NCBI GenBank assembly: GCA_034509925.1
Contig: CM067530.1
Location: 5,564,001 to 5,628,000, forward strand
Origin: Hirudinaria manillensis
Lineage: Eukaryota; Annelida; Clitellata; Hirudinida; Hirudinidae
DNA: 64,000 bases
Direction: 5' to 3'
Shown: positions 1-12,235 of the stretch, piece by piece
How the letters are laid out: the number at the start of each line of letters is the position of its first letter
Position numbering within the stretch: position 1 is the stretch's first letter
Translations under genes and position numbers: made by a program
Notes under the pieces: generated by a model
Seen by the model: the letters and a program-made list of their open reading frames with translations, nothing else
The model's database searches: none
What the model was told of the DNA's origin: nothing

Positions 1-65
1 TATATCATTACGATCATTACATACTTTGCATACATTACATACACGGGTTCTTTTCTTCTCTCCAG

Positions 66-1470
66 GAGAACCAAACGCCGCTGCACTCTGCCGCCAAAAC
101 CGGGAGCTCTGACGCCGTTGTCCTCCTTCTCCAACACAAGGCCTCCGTGAATGCGGCTACCAAGGAAAATTACACGCCGCTCCATGCAGCTTCGAAGGAG
201 GGTCACCACGAAATCGTTGAAATGCTTCTCGAAAAGGGAGCCGATCAATCTATCAAGACTTTGGTTGGATTTTTGTCTCGAATTATTAAATTTAACTTTG
301 TTTAATATGCTGTTAATGGCTGTTATTTTAATGTATTAAGCACTAAGTTATTGTTAGACGTAACCATATTATAATAATCATATCAGTATCAATAATTATA
401 CGATTACTACATGAAACTATTATTTAATATCATGTCGTTACTATATGGAACTACTATTTTTTTCTTCCAATTAATTTTGCTTAACAAAATTTAACAACAA
501 CTGCAAACCAATAGAAAAGTTTCACACCTCTGCACATGGCCTCGAAATACGGAAACGTCAAAGTCGGCGAAGTTCTCGTGTCGGGAGGAGGCGACGTCAA
601 CGTGGAGAGCAAGAACGGACTGACGCCGCTTCACCTGGCAGTTCATTACAATCAGCCAGAAATGGTCAACATGCTCCTTCAGAAGAAATCAAATACCCAG
701 GCTACTGCTAAGGTTTGCTGACCGAATGCTATGATACTAATGCATTGCATTGGTAATGCATTGGTAATGCATTCAGCCAATTTGTTGAGTGCTTTTTAAA
801 TCCCATTGGGATGAGAGGGTACTTCTTAACCTCTCCCCATTTGTGAAGTGCTCTTGGCTGTTACTCATGCCACATGCAGGAATACCATGTGAATGTTTGA
901 ATATCCTGTTATTAATTTGCTGCTTATTCAAGCATTGCCCTCATTTTAATTGTTTACATGCAATCATCACAATTGTTAGTTCATTTATTTTTTATATATT
1001 TAATGATAAAAAATGATGTAAAAAGCAGAAGTAGAGATGTAATGTTGTCATCATCATCTTTCCTCTTTCAGAATGGCTACACACCTCTGCACATAGCATC
1101 CAAGTACAATGAATTGGACATTGCTTATTCCTTACTGAAGCACAAGGCCAAACCAAATGCAGAGTCCAAAGTAATATTTTAAGATATGTTTATTTTTTGT
1201 ATGAATATCTGTAATTATAACTGATAATTTGATTTTATTTTGTTGATTTTTAAAAAGTTTACTGGCATGGCATTGATGATGTTGCAAAGGATGTTCATCA
1301 TTTTGACCAGCAACATTGTCATTATTCAATCATTATTATTCATTTATTTTTTAATTATCATAATAATTCATGTCAAGGCACTTGGAGGGTTTTCTCTGAC
1401 CATGGAGGCTGGGTTGTTTCAACTCTTTCCATCAAATGCTGCACTCCATAACCTCCCCTTATTATTTCCC

Positions 1471-1506
<36 letters not shown>

Positions 1507-4500
1507 TTCAGAACGGTTTCTCCCCGCTGCATCTTGCTGCTCAAGAGGGCCATGTGGAATTGGTTTCCATGTTGTTAGAGAACAAGGCCAAGGTCAACCT
1601 CCAGTCCAAGAATGGTCTGACGGCCATGCATCTCGCAGCGCAAGAGGACCGAGTGCCGGTGGCGGAAGTGCTCGTCAAGCATAGAGCAGACATCGACCCT
1701 CAGACCAAGGCGGGCGTCGACTTTAATTTATTCGTCGATCGTGATTTATTCGATTTTCATTTATTTTTGAATTATTTCGCTAAAAGCATGAACGCCGTAA
1801 ATAGCTTTTGAAACACATGTAAGATTAAAAACCTTGGAACCTCAGTGGATGTTATAATGTTTGCTACATTGTTATTGTTAATAAGTTAGGGTTAATATAG
1901 TTTATGTAATGATCAATGCATTTCAAATGGTTTGGGGTTTTATCACTTTAGCCTGTAGGCCGACAAATATGTTGTAATTAATTAATAGTCTTAATAACCA
2001 CAATATGTTGTAATTAATTAATAGTCTTAATAACCACAATATGTTGTAATTAATTAATAGTCTTAATAACCACAATTGCTGATCGATGGTTTTACATCAC
2101 TGAAGCAATTCCTAATTTGCTCTTCCTTTATTTTAGGCCGGTTACACACCGCTGCACACGGCTTGTCATTTCGGTAAACTGGACATGATTGAGTTTCTCT
2201 TGAAGAAGGGTGCTAATGTTGAAGCTGTCACAAAGGTTCTATTTGGTTTTTAATTTCTAAAATGTTATTTCTTTTTAAGAAATCACTGTTTACAATCGAA
2301 TAACTGCGACTATGAACGAGGATATTGATTCGATCGCGCAGGCTGGTCACACTCCTTTACATCAGGCGGCTCAGCAGGGCCACGTTCTCGTCACTCGGGT
2401 TCTCCTCAGAAACGGAGCGAACCCCGACAGCGTCACGTCCGTGAGTCCGAGTCGACCTCGTTAAACTTTGTTTCGACGATCGGATGACGTCGTCGTCGTT
2501 TTTGACTCGTGCCAGGACGGACAGACTCCGCTCTGGATTGCAGAAAGACTCGGATATTTGTCGGTGGTTGAGGTGCTGAAAGGAGTTACGTCTGCACAGT
2601 CGCAGAATCAAATCAACAACAACAGGTACAAGTTGGTGGAACCTGAAACCATGCACGACATTCCCATGTCTGACGAAGAAGAAGAAGATAAAGGTTGATG
2701 TTATACTTCTATATACATATATTAAGTTAGGTTATGTTATGTTACGTTACGTTATGTTATGTTATGTTACGTTACGTTATGTTATGTTACGTTATGTTAC
2801 GTTATGTTATATTGTGGTCTGCAGTTCAATGTAGTTCATTTGTGAAGCCTAGTTCCAGAGGAACATTTTGCTGTATTGAATTGTATATAGGGCTCTTCCA
2901 TGAGGGTGCTTCGGGCAGTGCAAGATGAGTACCAAACATAATAGATTAGAATGATGATTATGGTGCAATTGCCATCATTCTGTTATTCAATGAATTTCTA
3001 TTGAATATATTCAAATAAATTTAATCATTGTTAATTCAAATGCAATGTATCAATTGTTAAAATAACCTCAACGATTATTTTGAGCAGATGATGCCTTGAA
3101 TGAGCAGTCCTATTTGTACATGATGGGTGGTGATATGAGAGGACTTGGGGATGAATCTGGTCCCATGAAGGTATTGAATGTTGAATTTTATTGAATGTTG
3201 TAATGCAAAGGCATCCTTTAAAATGCACACCAATTGAAACAGTAATTGATGAATCTTTTTTTTTTTTACAAAGGATGAATTCAGCTCTGCTACAATGGGC
3301 AGGACAAGCTTCTCACCTTCTGATAGAACATCTGTTCAAGAGAATGCCAACTGGATCCATGGTGATTTGAACTTCATTTACAATTCTTAATATTAAGAAT
3401 ATATTTTTCAATCAATAAAAGACAATTCACAGGAAATTTAATTTCCAATTAATGTTTATTTTAGTAATTTTAAAGCCCAATATAATTCCCAGGCAAAGAT
3501 CAAGCAAAGGTTATTCCACTCGAAACCTACCAAGGCGACAGCACCAAAAAACCGACTTCGCAAGTCGCGGGTCAGACGCGGAATGCCGACTCTTCGATCC
3601 AAGAAACTCACTTCGACAGCGAACCTCTCGGAACGACCAAAAGTTTTGCATCCGACGAGGCGAGGAACTCGGCCCCGACGGACTCGAAAAGGACGGACAT
3701 TCAAGGGGTCTCGAAAGATCAAATGAACTTTGAAAGCATAAGACCTGGCGGTGGTGATGGGGACGGAGGTGGCAGACATTTGAAGTTGAATGGCTATGAA
3801 GGCAACAAGATGGATTCAAAAGGAGTTGGTTATGAAAAGAGAGAAGAGGTTTGTTTATGTTGAATTGCATTTTGAATTTAAAAACTTTCCTAGCTTTATG
3901 GGGCATATTTGGTCATGTCATTTGAGTGACTTTTATCTTCTCTTTTCCTCTCAGCCTTCCCCTGCCATAAGAAGACCTTTAGATAATGTCGATCAGAATA
4001 CAGCCATTGTTTCAAGAAAGGGAGAAGCAGAACATGATAATGTTTTCCATGCTGGAATAATGCCTGGTATGAAGGTCGATAACGATGATTACAGGCAGAA
4101 ATTCAAATACGACGGCAGCAAGGGTCTCGCGCCATCTTCGAGTCTGGCCGTCGCTCACGGGATTCCGTACTTCAAGTCCAACATTTCAGAAACGGATTCC
4201 CACGTCTTCGGTTCAACTTACAGCGGAATGTCTTACGCCAGCAGTTTTGACCCGGACAACGTCGCATTGTCCAGACAACCGATTTTCCAAGGGTAATTCA
4301 GTTAATGATTTCACAATAACTAACTATGAATAAATGATTTTGCTGTAAATAACATGTAAAAACATTCATCAAAACCATGTTTGTTTGTTTATTTGGTATA
4401 TTTTTTTTTATAATATCTAGATTCCTGGTCAGTTTCATGGTAGACGCTCGAGGAGGTGCCATGAGGGGCTGCAGACATTCGGGCATTCGAATCATCGTTC

Positions 4501-6717
4501 CTCCTGGAAGGGCGAGTCAGCCGACGAGGGTGACGTGTAAATTGGTGAAGAAGGAAAAGGTGCCCCAACTTCCTCCGATGATGGAGGGGGAGGCGTTGGC
4601 GAGTAGGGTGCTGGTCATGGGTCCCTCGGGATACAAGTTCCTCGGGTTAGAAATTAAAGCAGGCCGTTCCGATTAGAAAGCGAGATTCTATTTAATTGAT
4701 TTTATTAATGGAACTAATTAATAAACATTAACTGCTGTTGTAAGGTTAAAAGTTTGGTGATTGTTAATAATATTGTAATGTTCTTATTATAAATGATTAT
4801 ATGTATCCTAAATGCATGTTTAATCGAATGTGTAATTAACCAAACGTTAAACTTGTTTTCGAATGCTTCGTGCAGTCCCGTGATCCTCGAGGTACCGCAT
4901 TTTGCGTCGTTGAGAAACAACGAACGAGAGATCGTGGTGTGGAGGAGCGACAACGGTCAGACGTGGAGGGAACATACGGAATTGGGATCCTACGATGCCG
5001 TCATGAAAGCCATAAGCGGTAGTTTCGACGGTGAGTCGATCGCGTTTGCTCGATCGACGTTCGTCTCGTCGCTCAACTAAGTTTCTGCTGAATTTCCTTT
5101 GCGAATTCAGACCTCGAAAATGCCGAAGACTTATATCACAGGAGGATAACGAGAATAATTTCAAACGACTTCCCCAAGTACTTTGCCTTAGTGACTCGGA
5201 TCCGACAGGAGGTTGCCACGCTGGGTCCCCAAGGGGGCGTCATCGCTTCGAGTATTTTTCCACAAGTTCAGGCTGCCTTTCCTGCTGGAGCATTAACAAA
5301 GCCAATTAAACTTTGCCTTCAAGTAACGTTGCCATTATCACGATGCTCATGCATTTCAGTTGAATTTCAATCAATTTTCTATTTCATTTTCTTTTATTTG
5401 TTTTCAGACTCAATGCCTGCCCGATGAATTCGTAAAGCAGATGGTGGGTTCCAGAGTGTCCGTCAGTCCTATAGCCACGGTCGAACCTAGAAGAAGAAAG
5501 TTTCACAGGCCGATAACGATCACCCTTCCTCTCGATCCTCATCTCGTGGCTAACAACAAGAACATAGACAAGTCGCCTTCGCTCAGACTGCTTTGTAGCA
5601 TGAATGGTTGTTTCATTTCCTGTACTTTTTGACTTCTTTACAATTTTTTTAAATTACAATTTTGATTAAAATCCAAAGTTGATCTCGATTTAATTTCAAC
5701 TTTTCAATTTGATTTCCCAATGTTCAGATGGTTTCGACCCGACCGAGTGGGAAGACATAACTGGTACGACGCCGATGGTCCTCAACAACAATTGCGTCTC
5801 TTTTCCGATTGCGGTTTCTGCCAGGTCTTTTCAATTTGCTTACAGTTTGCATTCAAGAACCTTCAGCTGAAAGGCATTTGAGATCATTCGAATCAATTAT
5901 ATTTATAAAATATGCATTCCAGATATTGGTTGATAAATACTCCACGATACAAGGAGGCGGTCATGATCGCAACTCCGATGTTCACGGAAGCCTCCGCAGT
6001 TCCTTTCATTGCAAATTTCGTCGTCTTCGCCAAGAGACGCGATCCTCTGGATGGGCAACTTCGAATTTTCTGCATGACCGACGACAAAATGGACAAAACT
6101 CTCGAGTCTCAAGAAAAGTTCATCGAGGTCGCGAGGAGTAGAGACATCGAGGTGCGTGTCAAACCGGTGTTCAAAGTTCAAATGCATTTCGCAATCAATT
6201 GGCACCTCGATCGATCATTCCAGGTGTTGGACGAACGACCCCAGTGGATTGAATGTCATGGAAACTTGATTCCCGTCCTGAAGTCCGACTATGCAGACAA
6301 GCAGCCTTACATCAACTTCAGGGCCTTCAGGGAAAACAGGCTGTCGTTAAACGTCAGAGTGAGGGACCTCGGTCAGGATGCCACGGCGAATCTTCTGTTC
6401 ATGTCGGAGCCGAGGGACGTGAAGGACCAGACGCCTCTCTGCAATCTGGGCGTCGTTCTTCCCAGCATGGAGGAACAGCAGAAAGTTGATGTGGCAAAAG
6501 ATGTTGCAGAACTTCAGAGGAAGTTAGAAGAACTGAGAAAGATGGATTGTTAGTTCATTATCTGCCATTTGAAGTTGATTTTACTTCTACTACTTAATAA
6601 AGATTAATTATTTGGAATTAATTATTAATTCCTTTGTCGGTTAGAGTTAATTAAACTTTGAAATTGTTAAATCTTTGCCATTTTTTATGCCATTTGCTTC
6701 ATAATTCCAAAGTACAT

Positions 6718-6754
<37 letters not shown>

Positions 6755-9700
6755 ACTTATATTCTTTTTGAACTTATATTCTATTTTTAGTGTCTGATGA
6801 GGATCAAATTTCGAAAACGGAATTAAGATTAACCGACATAGCCGAGTATTTAGAGCAAGACTGGATTCCTTTGGCGGCCCGTCTCGGCATCGAAGAAGAA
6901 GACGTCGAAAGGATACGGTCGGAATACGGATACGTTCCGGAACAAGTATTAAGCATTACTAGAATACTTGGGATGTTTTTGAGAGTTCTCGAGAGATCAA
7001 TTTATTTCTTAGGCTTTGGTCATGTTGCATTTGTGGATGGAGAAAAACAAGGACGTGGCTTCGGGCAACTTGTTGGAAAGAGCTTTAAGAGAAGTTGGCA
7101 GGGAGGACATCATACAGAAGTGCATCTTTTTTCTCCAGGATGTCACGGATGAAAATGAAATCCAAGAAGCAAAAAACGTCATCTATTCTTCGGGAGGTAA
7201 CCAATTCCTTTATAATTATGTTATCACTCCATTTATAATTATGTTATCATTCCATTTATAATTATGTTATCACTCCATTTATAATTATGTTATCACTTCC
7301 TTTATAATTATGTTATCACTTCCTCTATAATTATGTCATCACTCCATTTATAATTATGTTATCACTCCATTTATAATTATGTTATCACTCCATTTATAAT
7401 TATGTTATCACTCCATTTATAATTATGTTATCACTCCATTTATAATTATGTTATCACTCCATTTATAATTATGTTATCACTCCATTTATAATTATGTTAT
7501 CACTCCATTTATAATTATGTTATCACTCCATTTATAATTATGTTATCACTCCATTTATAATTATGTTATCACTCCATTTATAATTATGTTATCACTCCAT
7601 TTATAATTATGTTATCACTCCATTTATAATTATGTTATCACTCCATTTATAATTATGTTATCACTCCATTTATAATTATGTTATCACTCCATTTATAATT
7701 ATGTTATCACTCCATTTATAATTATGTTATCACTCCATTTATAATTATGTTATCACTCCATTTATAATTATGTTATCACTCCATTTATAATTATGTTATC
7801 ACTCCATTTATAATTATGTTATCACTCCATTTATAATTATGTTATCACTCCATTTATAATTATGTTATCACTCCATTTATAATTATGTTATCACTCCATT
7901 TATAATTATGTTATCACTTCCTCTATAATTATGTCATCACTCCATTTATAATTATGTTATCACTCCATTTATAATTATGTTATCACTTCCTCTATAATTA
8001 TGTCATCACTCCATTTATAATTATGTTATCACTCCATTTATAATTATGTTATCACTTCCTTTATAATTATGTTATCACTCCATTTATAATTATGTTATCA
8101 CTCCATTTATAATTATGTTATCACTCCATTTATAATTATGTTATCACTCCATTTATAATTATGTTATCACTCCATTTATAATTATGTTATCACTCCATTT
8201 ATAATTATATTATCACTCCATTTATAATTATGTTATCACTCCATTTATAATTATGTTATCACTCCATTTATAATTATGTTATCATTCCCTTTTTAATTAC
8301 CAACAAATTCTTCTTTTAAAAGACTACCAAAGATTGGAAAATTCAAATATTTTGCCTCACGAAGGACTTTTGTCAAGTGCAGCAGGTTCGTTGTTCATGC
8401 TGTTGTCAAGAATATTTTTCTTACTCGAAGCTTCAAACATTATTATATTAAATATATTATCATATTAAATATATTTATTATATATATTATTATATCAAAT
8501 ATATATATTATATTAAATATATTATTAAAATTATGTTGTACCATATTAGGTCAAGAGGAAGTATTTCAAGTGGATACTGAAAATGAAACAGGTAAGAAAC
8601 CCAATTATATGTTTGGTTTATCTTTGAATTTTATTTTAACATAAATGATTTGTTTTGTCAGATGTTGGTTATGAAGGAGTGATGGATGAAAATGTTGAAA
8701 TAAGTGCTCAGTTGGAATCTGATGAAGGTATCAGTAATGATAATATGTCTTTATGAATTGATTTTCAGAATTAGGCAAGATAAATATATATTTATATATT
8801 TAAATGTCTTACGACCGCTTATTTTATGAGACATTATTGTCACATGGAGGAACATAACCCTCTGAACTAACATGTCGTTAACCATCGTGATTATTATTAT
8901 TATTATTATTATTATGATTATTTGCTTTTACTTAAATTTACATTTGACGATTTTAAGTTTTAATAATTTTTGCGTTTCTATTCACCAAGTTACTATTTCC
9001 GTTGCTGTTTTTTGCTTAAGGCTTCCTTCACATTGTTTGTTATGAGAATATTTTTAATCACCATTTTAAACGACTTGTGTCGCTATAGGCAAGGATGATT
9101 TCAAATCACATTAATTTATAATTAGTAGCATCTCGTTAATCAGCTGTTCTCAAGAGCTAATCATGCATGCATGCATCAGTACCTAAAAACCAAACAAACA
9201 CTGAATTAATGCACACGAGGATTCAAATAGATTTCAAGGCTGACATTTCAAAAAACAATTTGAGTGATTTTGATTTGCAGTCTAAAAACACTCACCGTGT
9301 GATGATGGCTTTGTGACCTCTCAATGTGTCATTCTGCTGATATAAAAATTTGTTATTTTTAGAGATTTTGCAATTTTAGAGATTTTATTTTGCTTCTTCT
9401 ACCTTTTTTCTATAGATTGAAAAATATACAAAATTATTTCTGAATTTTGAACATGTTTCATTGATGCAACAACATTGCATTCACTACTCACTGGCTTTGC
9501 TTCTTCCCACTCACAAATCTTTTGTCAATTGATTCCACTTTTGGTTGCTAACAGAGATGGTTCTGAATGAATTAACTTTTATGCAGGACTTTCATATTTG
9601 TTTCATTTTTTCTTTGAAGCCGTAATTTCAAGCCCAAACACGGGAGTTGAGTCGATTCCTGCTGTCACTATTTCTGAAATGGATCAGCTTTTGCCTCATG

Positions 9701-11341
9701 ATGACATTTTGGATATTAAGCTAAAAGCTCCCAGGGCATTTGAAGACTGGGTCGAATCGCAGGAGATGACTTATGACGGTAATGGACGCAATGAGCTTCA
9801 CCACGACGAAGCCGTGGCCGTTCAAAATGGAATCAACGAAGCCGAGCCAACAAATTACTTTTGCAATTTTTCTTCCCTCAACCATCTCCTCAGACCAGGA
9901 GAAAAAGAAATTGAAGTTAAGGTGGAGATGGAAGATGATGATCAAGTTCTTGATGATGGTGCTGTAGTAAAGAGACAAGTCATAACTAAGTCACATTTTG
10001 CAATACCTCATATTTCTCTTCATCAAAATGAAAGTGGTTTGTCAGAAAGACTCGTGAAAGTCGAAATCGAAGAAGACGTAATGGAAATATCGGCAGGAAT
10101 ATCGGACCCCGGAGACCTCGACCCGAGCATGGTTTCTTCTAAAACTCACATCAGCAAGGAAGCAGGCTATTTTTCAGACTGTTCTCATGGCGAGAAGATT
10201 CCTTTCGAACGCAAAATAACGAAAACGGTCATCACTTACCTCGGACAAAAAGAAAAATCAACGAACAACCCGAGTCCCATTAGACTTCCAAAATCTTTTT
10301 GCGTCGATAGTCCAAAATATACAATTTCAAGTCAGAAAACGCTTTCTGACCCCGGTTCTGTTCCTAGTGACCTCTCGGCGGAGGCCGCTCGAATAGTGAA
10401 TCGGGCTCTTAATGCTGCTATTGAACAAATTCAAACAGAGGGCTTGCATTTAGGTAGCCTTCTTTTTTCTTTGATTTAATATAATATTTCATTCATTTAT
10501 TGGCTTATTGGCTTTAGAAAAATTGCAATGAGGATTCTAATTTCTTTATTTATTCTACTGTTGCAATAACTAAACTTTCTCTTAATATGCTTAATTAATA
10601 TTTCATGATATTTCCATTGACCACAATTGAAAATATCATGTTATGGGATTCCAAGCATTTGAGAAAGTGGTCTGTCAATTTGGACTCTGCTTTTATTGGG
10701 ATTTAAACACTGTTTATAATGCTATTTATCAGGCTCATATCATTTAATGAACTTTGCAAATGTCAGATTTTGAGGATGAGGATCTTGAAGATTCTGTAGC
10801 CGTTCATGTATATACCGACACTGTGGAGAAAGAACCAGAAATTGAGACATTTGTAAACGAAACAGAAGAAACTTTGGAGGATGGAACGATTGTGAAACGT
10901 CGCATAATTAAAACGAAACAAAAGCAGACAATTATACAAAGGGTTGTAATGGAAGGACCTGAAGATGAATTACCAACAAATGAGGAACAAGCGCAAGAGA
11001 TGCTTAAACAAGTACACTCATTTTCTATCTGCCAAATCTTCTGTTTGATTGAATTTTGGTTATGATTCAGTAAATTTAATTGACAGGTTGAGTACAATGA
11101 CGAACCTGAAATGTTGAAATCTCCCATTTTCGGTGATGATGCCCATCAAGATACGAAGACAGATGTTCAAGAATTTGAAGATGAACAAGAAGATGGCACG
11201 GTGGTGAAAAGGCGCATCGTCACAACCACGGAGCAACAACTCACCACCGATAGGGTGGTGCTGGAAGGTGACATTTCGATCGATGAAGAAGATGCCAATC
11301 AGGTTTTTTCAGACAATCTTCCAGAAACTAGAAGACCATAA
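66..11341 (+). CDS. ANK: Ankyrin (spectrin-actin membrane adaptor), 3' part, 26 exons
   Basis: Ankyrins link membrane proteins to the spectrin cytoskeleton. The gene enters from the left; the start codon lies outside the window. Exons placed by eye with AG/GT borders: 66-263, 515-712, 1072-1170, 1512-1709, 2137-2235, 2342-2440, 2516-2693, 3088-3170, 3274-3361, 3493-3848, 3955-4292, 4421-4645, 4876-5030, 5111-5322, 5408-5606, 5728-5824, 5923-6151, 6224-6548, 6791-6945, 7013-7196, 8323-8385, 8550-8591, 8662-8727, 9620-10453, 10767-11011, 11087-11341. They sum to 5220 bases (1739 aa plus stop) with all phases agreeing. Domain order is ANK repeats, linker, ZU5, ZU5, UPA, death domain, C-terminal tail, the canonical ankyrin architecture. 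Only the last 10 of the usual 24 ANK repeats are present here. The first splice junctions of the C-terminal tail and the final exon are the least certain. Confidence 0.95.
1471..1508. repeat. (ATT)n microsatellite at an ankyrin splice acceptor
   Basis: About a dozen ATT units run directly into the TTTTCAG acceptor of the exon starting at 1512, forming most of its pyrimidine-rich tract. Confidence 0.9.
1966..2073. repeat. Three tandem copies of a 36-bp unit in an ankyrin intron
   Basis: Three head-to-tail copies that look identical by eye, each starting AATATGTTGTAATTAATTAA. They lie in the intron between exons 1512-1709 and 2137-2235, just upstream of the acceptor. Confidence 0.9.
2725..2810. 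repeat. GTTAT/GTTAC pentanucleotide tract
   Basis: A run of mixed 5-bp units GTTAT and GTTAC fills the start of the intron after 2693. One GTTAG unit occurs at its left end. Confidence 0.9.
3088..4292 (+). other. ANK: Ankyrin linker between ANK repeats and ZU5
   Basis: Exons 3088-3170, 3274-3361, 3493-3848 and 3955-4292 encode about 288 polar residues rich in Ser, Asp, Gly and Lys. The start (an SYLYMM...LGDESGP stretch) resembles the conserved post-repeat ankyrin segment, but most of the rest has no recognisable domain and is probably disordered. The reading frame is continuous across all four exons, and the last codon joins the first ZU5 exon ([11 protein letters not shown]). A Gly/Asp-rich run lies near 3745-3775. 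Several longer open frames overlap these exons in other frames; they are incidental. Confidence 0.85.
4421..6548 (+). other. ANK: Ankyrin ZU5-ZU5-UPA supramodule (spectrin binding)
   Basis: Seven exons (4421-4645, 4876-5030, 5111-5322, 5408-5606, 5728-5824, 5923-6151, 6224-6548) match the spectrin-binding core of ankyrins almost residue by residue. ZU5-1 opens with [16 protein letters not shown], in which the DAR triplet known to be needed for beta-spectrin binding is intact. ZU5-2 includes [16 protein letters not shown] and [17 protein letters not shown]. The UPA domain follows with [21 protein letters not shown] and an [12 protein letters not shown]-type strand. The last exon ends in a short charged helix. 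If its weak GT donor at 6549 is not used, translation stops at 6551-6553, giving a form without the death domain. Confidence 0.95.
6721..6754. repeat. (TTGA)n microsatellite
   Basis: About eight tandem TTGA tetranucleotides lie in the ankyrin intron upstream of the death-domain exon at 6791. Confidence 0.92.
6791..7196 (+). other. ANK: Ankyrin death domain exons
   Basis: Two exons (6791-6945 and 7013-7196) encode a death domain: [22 protein letters not shown], then the helix LMLRLW equivalent ([12 protein letters not shown]), [16 protein letters not shown] and the final IIQKCIF helix. Order and spacing match ankyrin death domains, which are six-helix protein-interaction modules. The first exon joins to the UPA exon only through the phase-1 donor at 6549. 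The second ends in phase 1 at the start of the minisatellite intron. Confidence 0.92.
7205..8290. repeat. 23-bp minisatellite (about 47 copies) in an ankyrin intron
   Basis: An almost perfect tandem array of a 23-bp unit (core TTTATAATTATGTTATCACT plus CCA) fills nearly all of the intron between exons 7013-7196 and 8323-8385. Variants with CACTTCC, CTATAATTATGTCATC or CATTCC cluster at the left end and around 7910-8060, and the middle is essentially homogeneous. It begins about nine bases after the splice donor and ends about 30 bases before the acceptor. Each unit holds TTATAA, so the array is rich in short AT palindromes. Confidence 0.97.
8323..11341 (+). other. ANK: Ankyrin C-terminal regulatory tail
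   Basis: Exons 8323-8385, 8550-8591, 8662-8727, 9620-10453, 10767-11011 and 11087-11341 encode about 500 acidic residues. The 42-bp exon is unusually small. Each of the first five introns is phase 1, so internal exons could be skipped without frame loss. The region has no folded domain that I recognise, but a DG-x-VKR motif occurs three times ([30 protein letters not shown]). The last two copies are followed at similar distance by VV-x-EG. Ankyrin C-terminal domains modulate membrane and spectrin binding; assignment here rests on position and frame continuity. The stop is TAA at 11339, about 10 bases before a good donor (gtaaat near 11352), which suggests a 3' UTR intron. Confidence 0.8.
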
Positions 11342-12147
11342 TGGTCAACAGGTAAATTTCACAGCTTGAACTTTACTTTAAACTACACTTAACTCTTTTT
11401 TTTTATATTAGGACTTGGAAATCTATGCAAAGATCGACGGAAGCGCATCCAGTGTTCACAAATTACAAACATTCCTTAGCTTGACATTCTTTATTCAATT
11501 TTTGATGTTCAAAATTTTTAACATTTATTAGCTAATTTTCTATCTGTTCGTAGAGTGAGACTTCATACTCTTAGACCTTTCTTCACAGCAGCCATTAGAA
11601 GGAATAGCCAGTATTTGATGTAGCACTGGCTTGCCTCTTCATCTATTTCACAGCTATAATTGCTGATCTGATTTAACATTTGAGAACAGCTCACTAAAAT
11701 CAGTGTCATAAAACTGGTGAATTACTTCCACAAAGTTTACATTTGGATACTTCTGTGATTCAGTATTATGCTAAGGAGACTGACCATCGCACCAGCTTGC
11801 GATGACCACTTCAAGCGAGAATGGGTGTTGAAATTAATCTGGGTCTCAATTTCAATATTGAAGCTTGGTTCAACTGATAAGTGCAGATAACCTTATCTCT
11901 CAATGTTCGGGACCTTTCATATCAGCTGGCTGAGTTAATTTTTTTTTCTATTTTGGTGACAAATGTCACAGGAAAAATTGGCTCGAGATTTTAAAAAGAC
12001 ATTAAGAATCATGCAGTGTAGCCTGATAGTTCTGCAAATGTAACAGATCTTCATGAGTTTAATGCCATTCCACAGATTCAATTTCTTTTACTTTGACAAA
12101 TGATTTTTATTCCTTGAAATGTTATTTGAGGCTTGAATTGTTTGATG

Positions 12148-12153
12148 AATAAA
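12148..12153 (+). terminator. Candidate ankyrin poly(A) signal
   Basis: This is a canonical AATAAA about 800 bases past the ankyrin stop codon, preceded by a long stretch (11342-12147) in which I see no gene. An intron may lie inside the 3' UTR (donor near 11352, acceptor TATATTAG near 11412). Use of this site cannot be proved from sequence. Confidence 0.4.
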
Positions 12154-12235
12154 CATTTTGACTGAGGACGGAATTTAGAGTGGTTCATTATGAAGACCGT
12201 CTCCTTAAACCACTATAAATTGCAATTATCAATTA

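Larger units (their letters stand above)
66..2693 (+). other. ANK: Ankyrin exons encoding the last ten ANK repeats
   Basis: Seven exons encode 33-residue ANK repeats, with TPLH-type helix starts (TPLHSA, TPLHAA, TPLHMA, TPLHLA, TPLHIA, SPLHLA, TPLHTA, TPLHQA, TPLWIA). Exon lengths are exactly 198, 198, 99, 198, 99, 99 and 178 bp, so every border but the last falls at the same point of the repeat, as in other ankyrins. The last repeat ([10 protein letters not shown]) is followed by the RYKLVEP...MHD segment and an acidic MSDEEEEDK stretch, which in ankyrins marks the end of the membrane-binding domain. This domain binds channels and cell-adhesion molecules. The donor after 1709 is not GT if the 99-bp periodicity is kept. 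Confidence 0.95.

Noticed and set aside
2725-2810. Telomere-like GTTAG/GTTAC tract
   Set aside because: Units are GTTAT and GTTAC with a single GTTAG. It lies inside an intron, so it is a simple repeat and not a telomeric array.
3452-3906. Overlapping long frames (+93 aa, -107 aa, -131 aa) in the ankyrin linker
   Set aside because: The ankyrin frame through 3493-3848 joins its neighbours in phase; the others have no partner and no domain.
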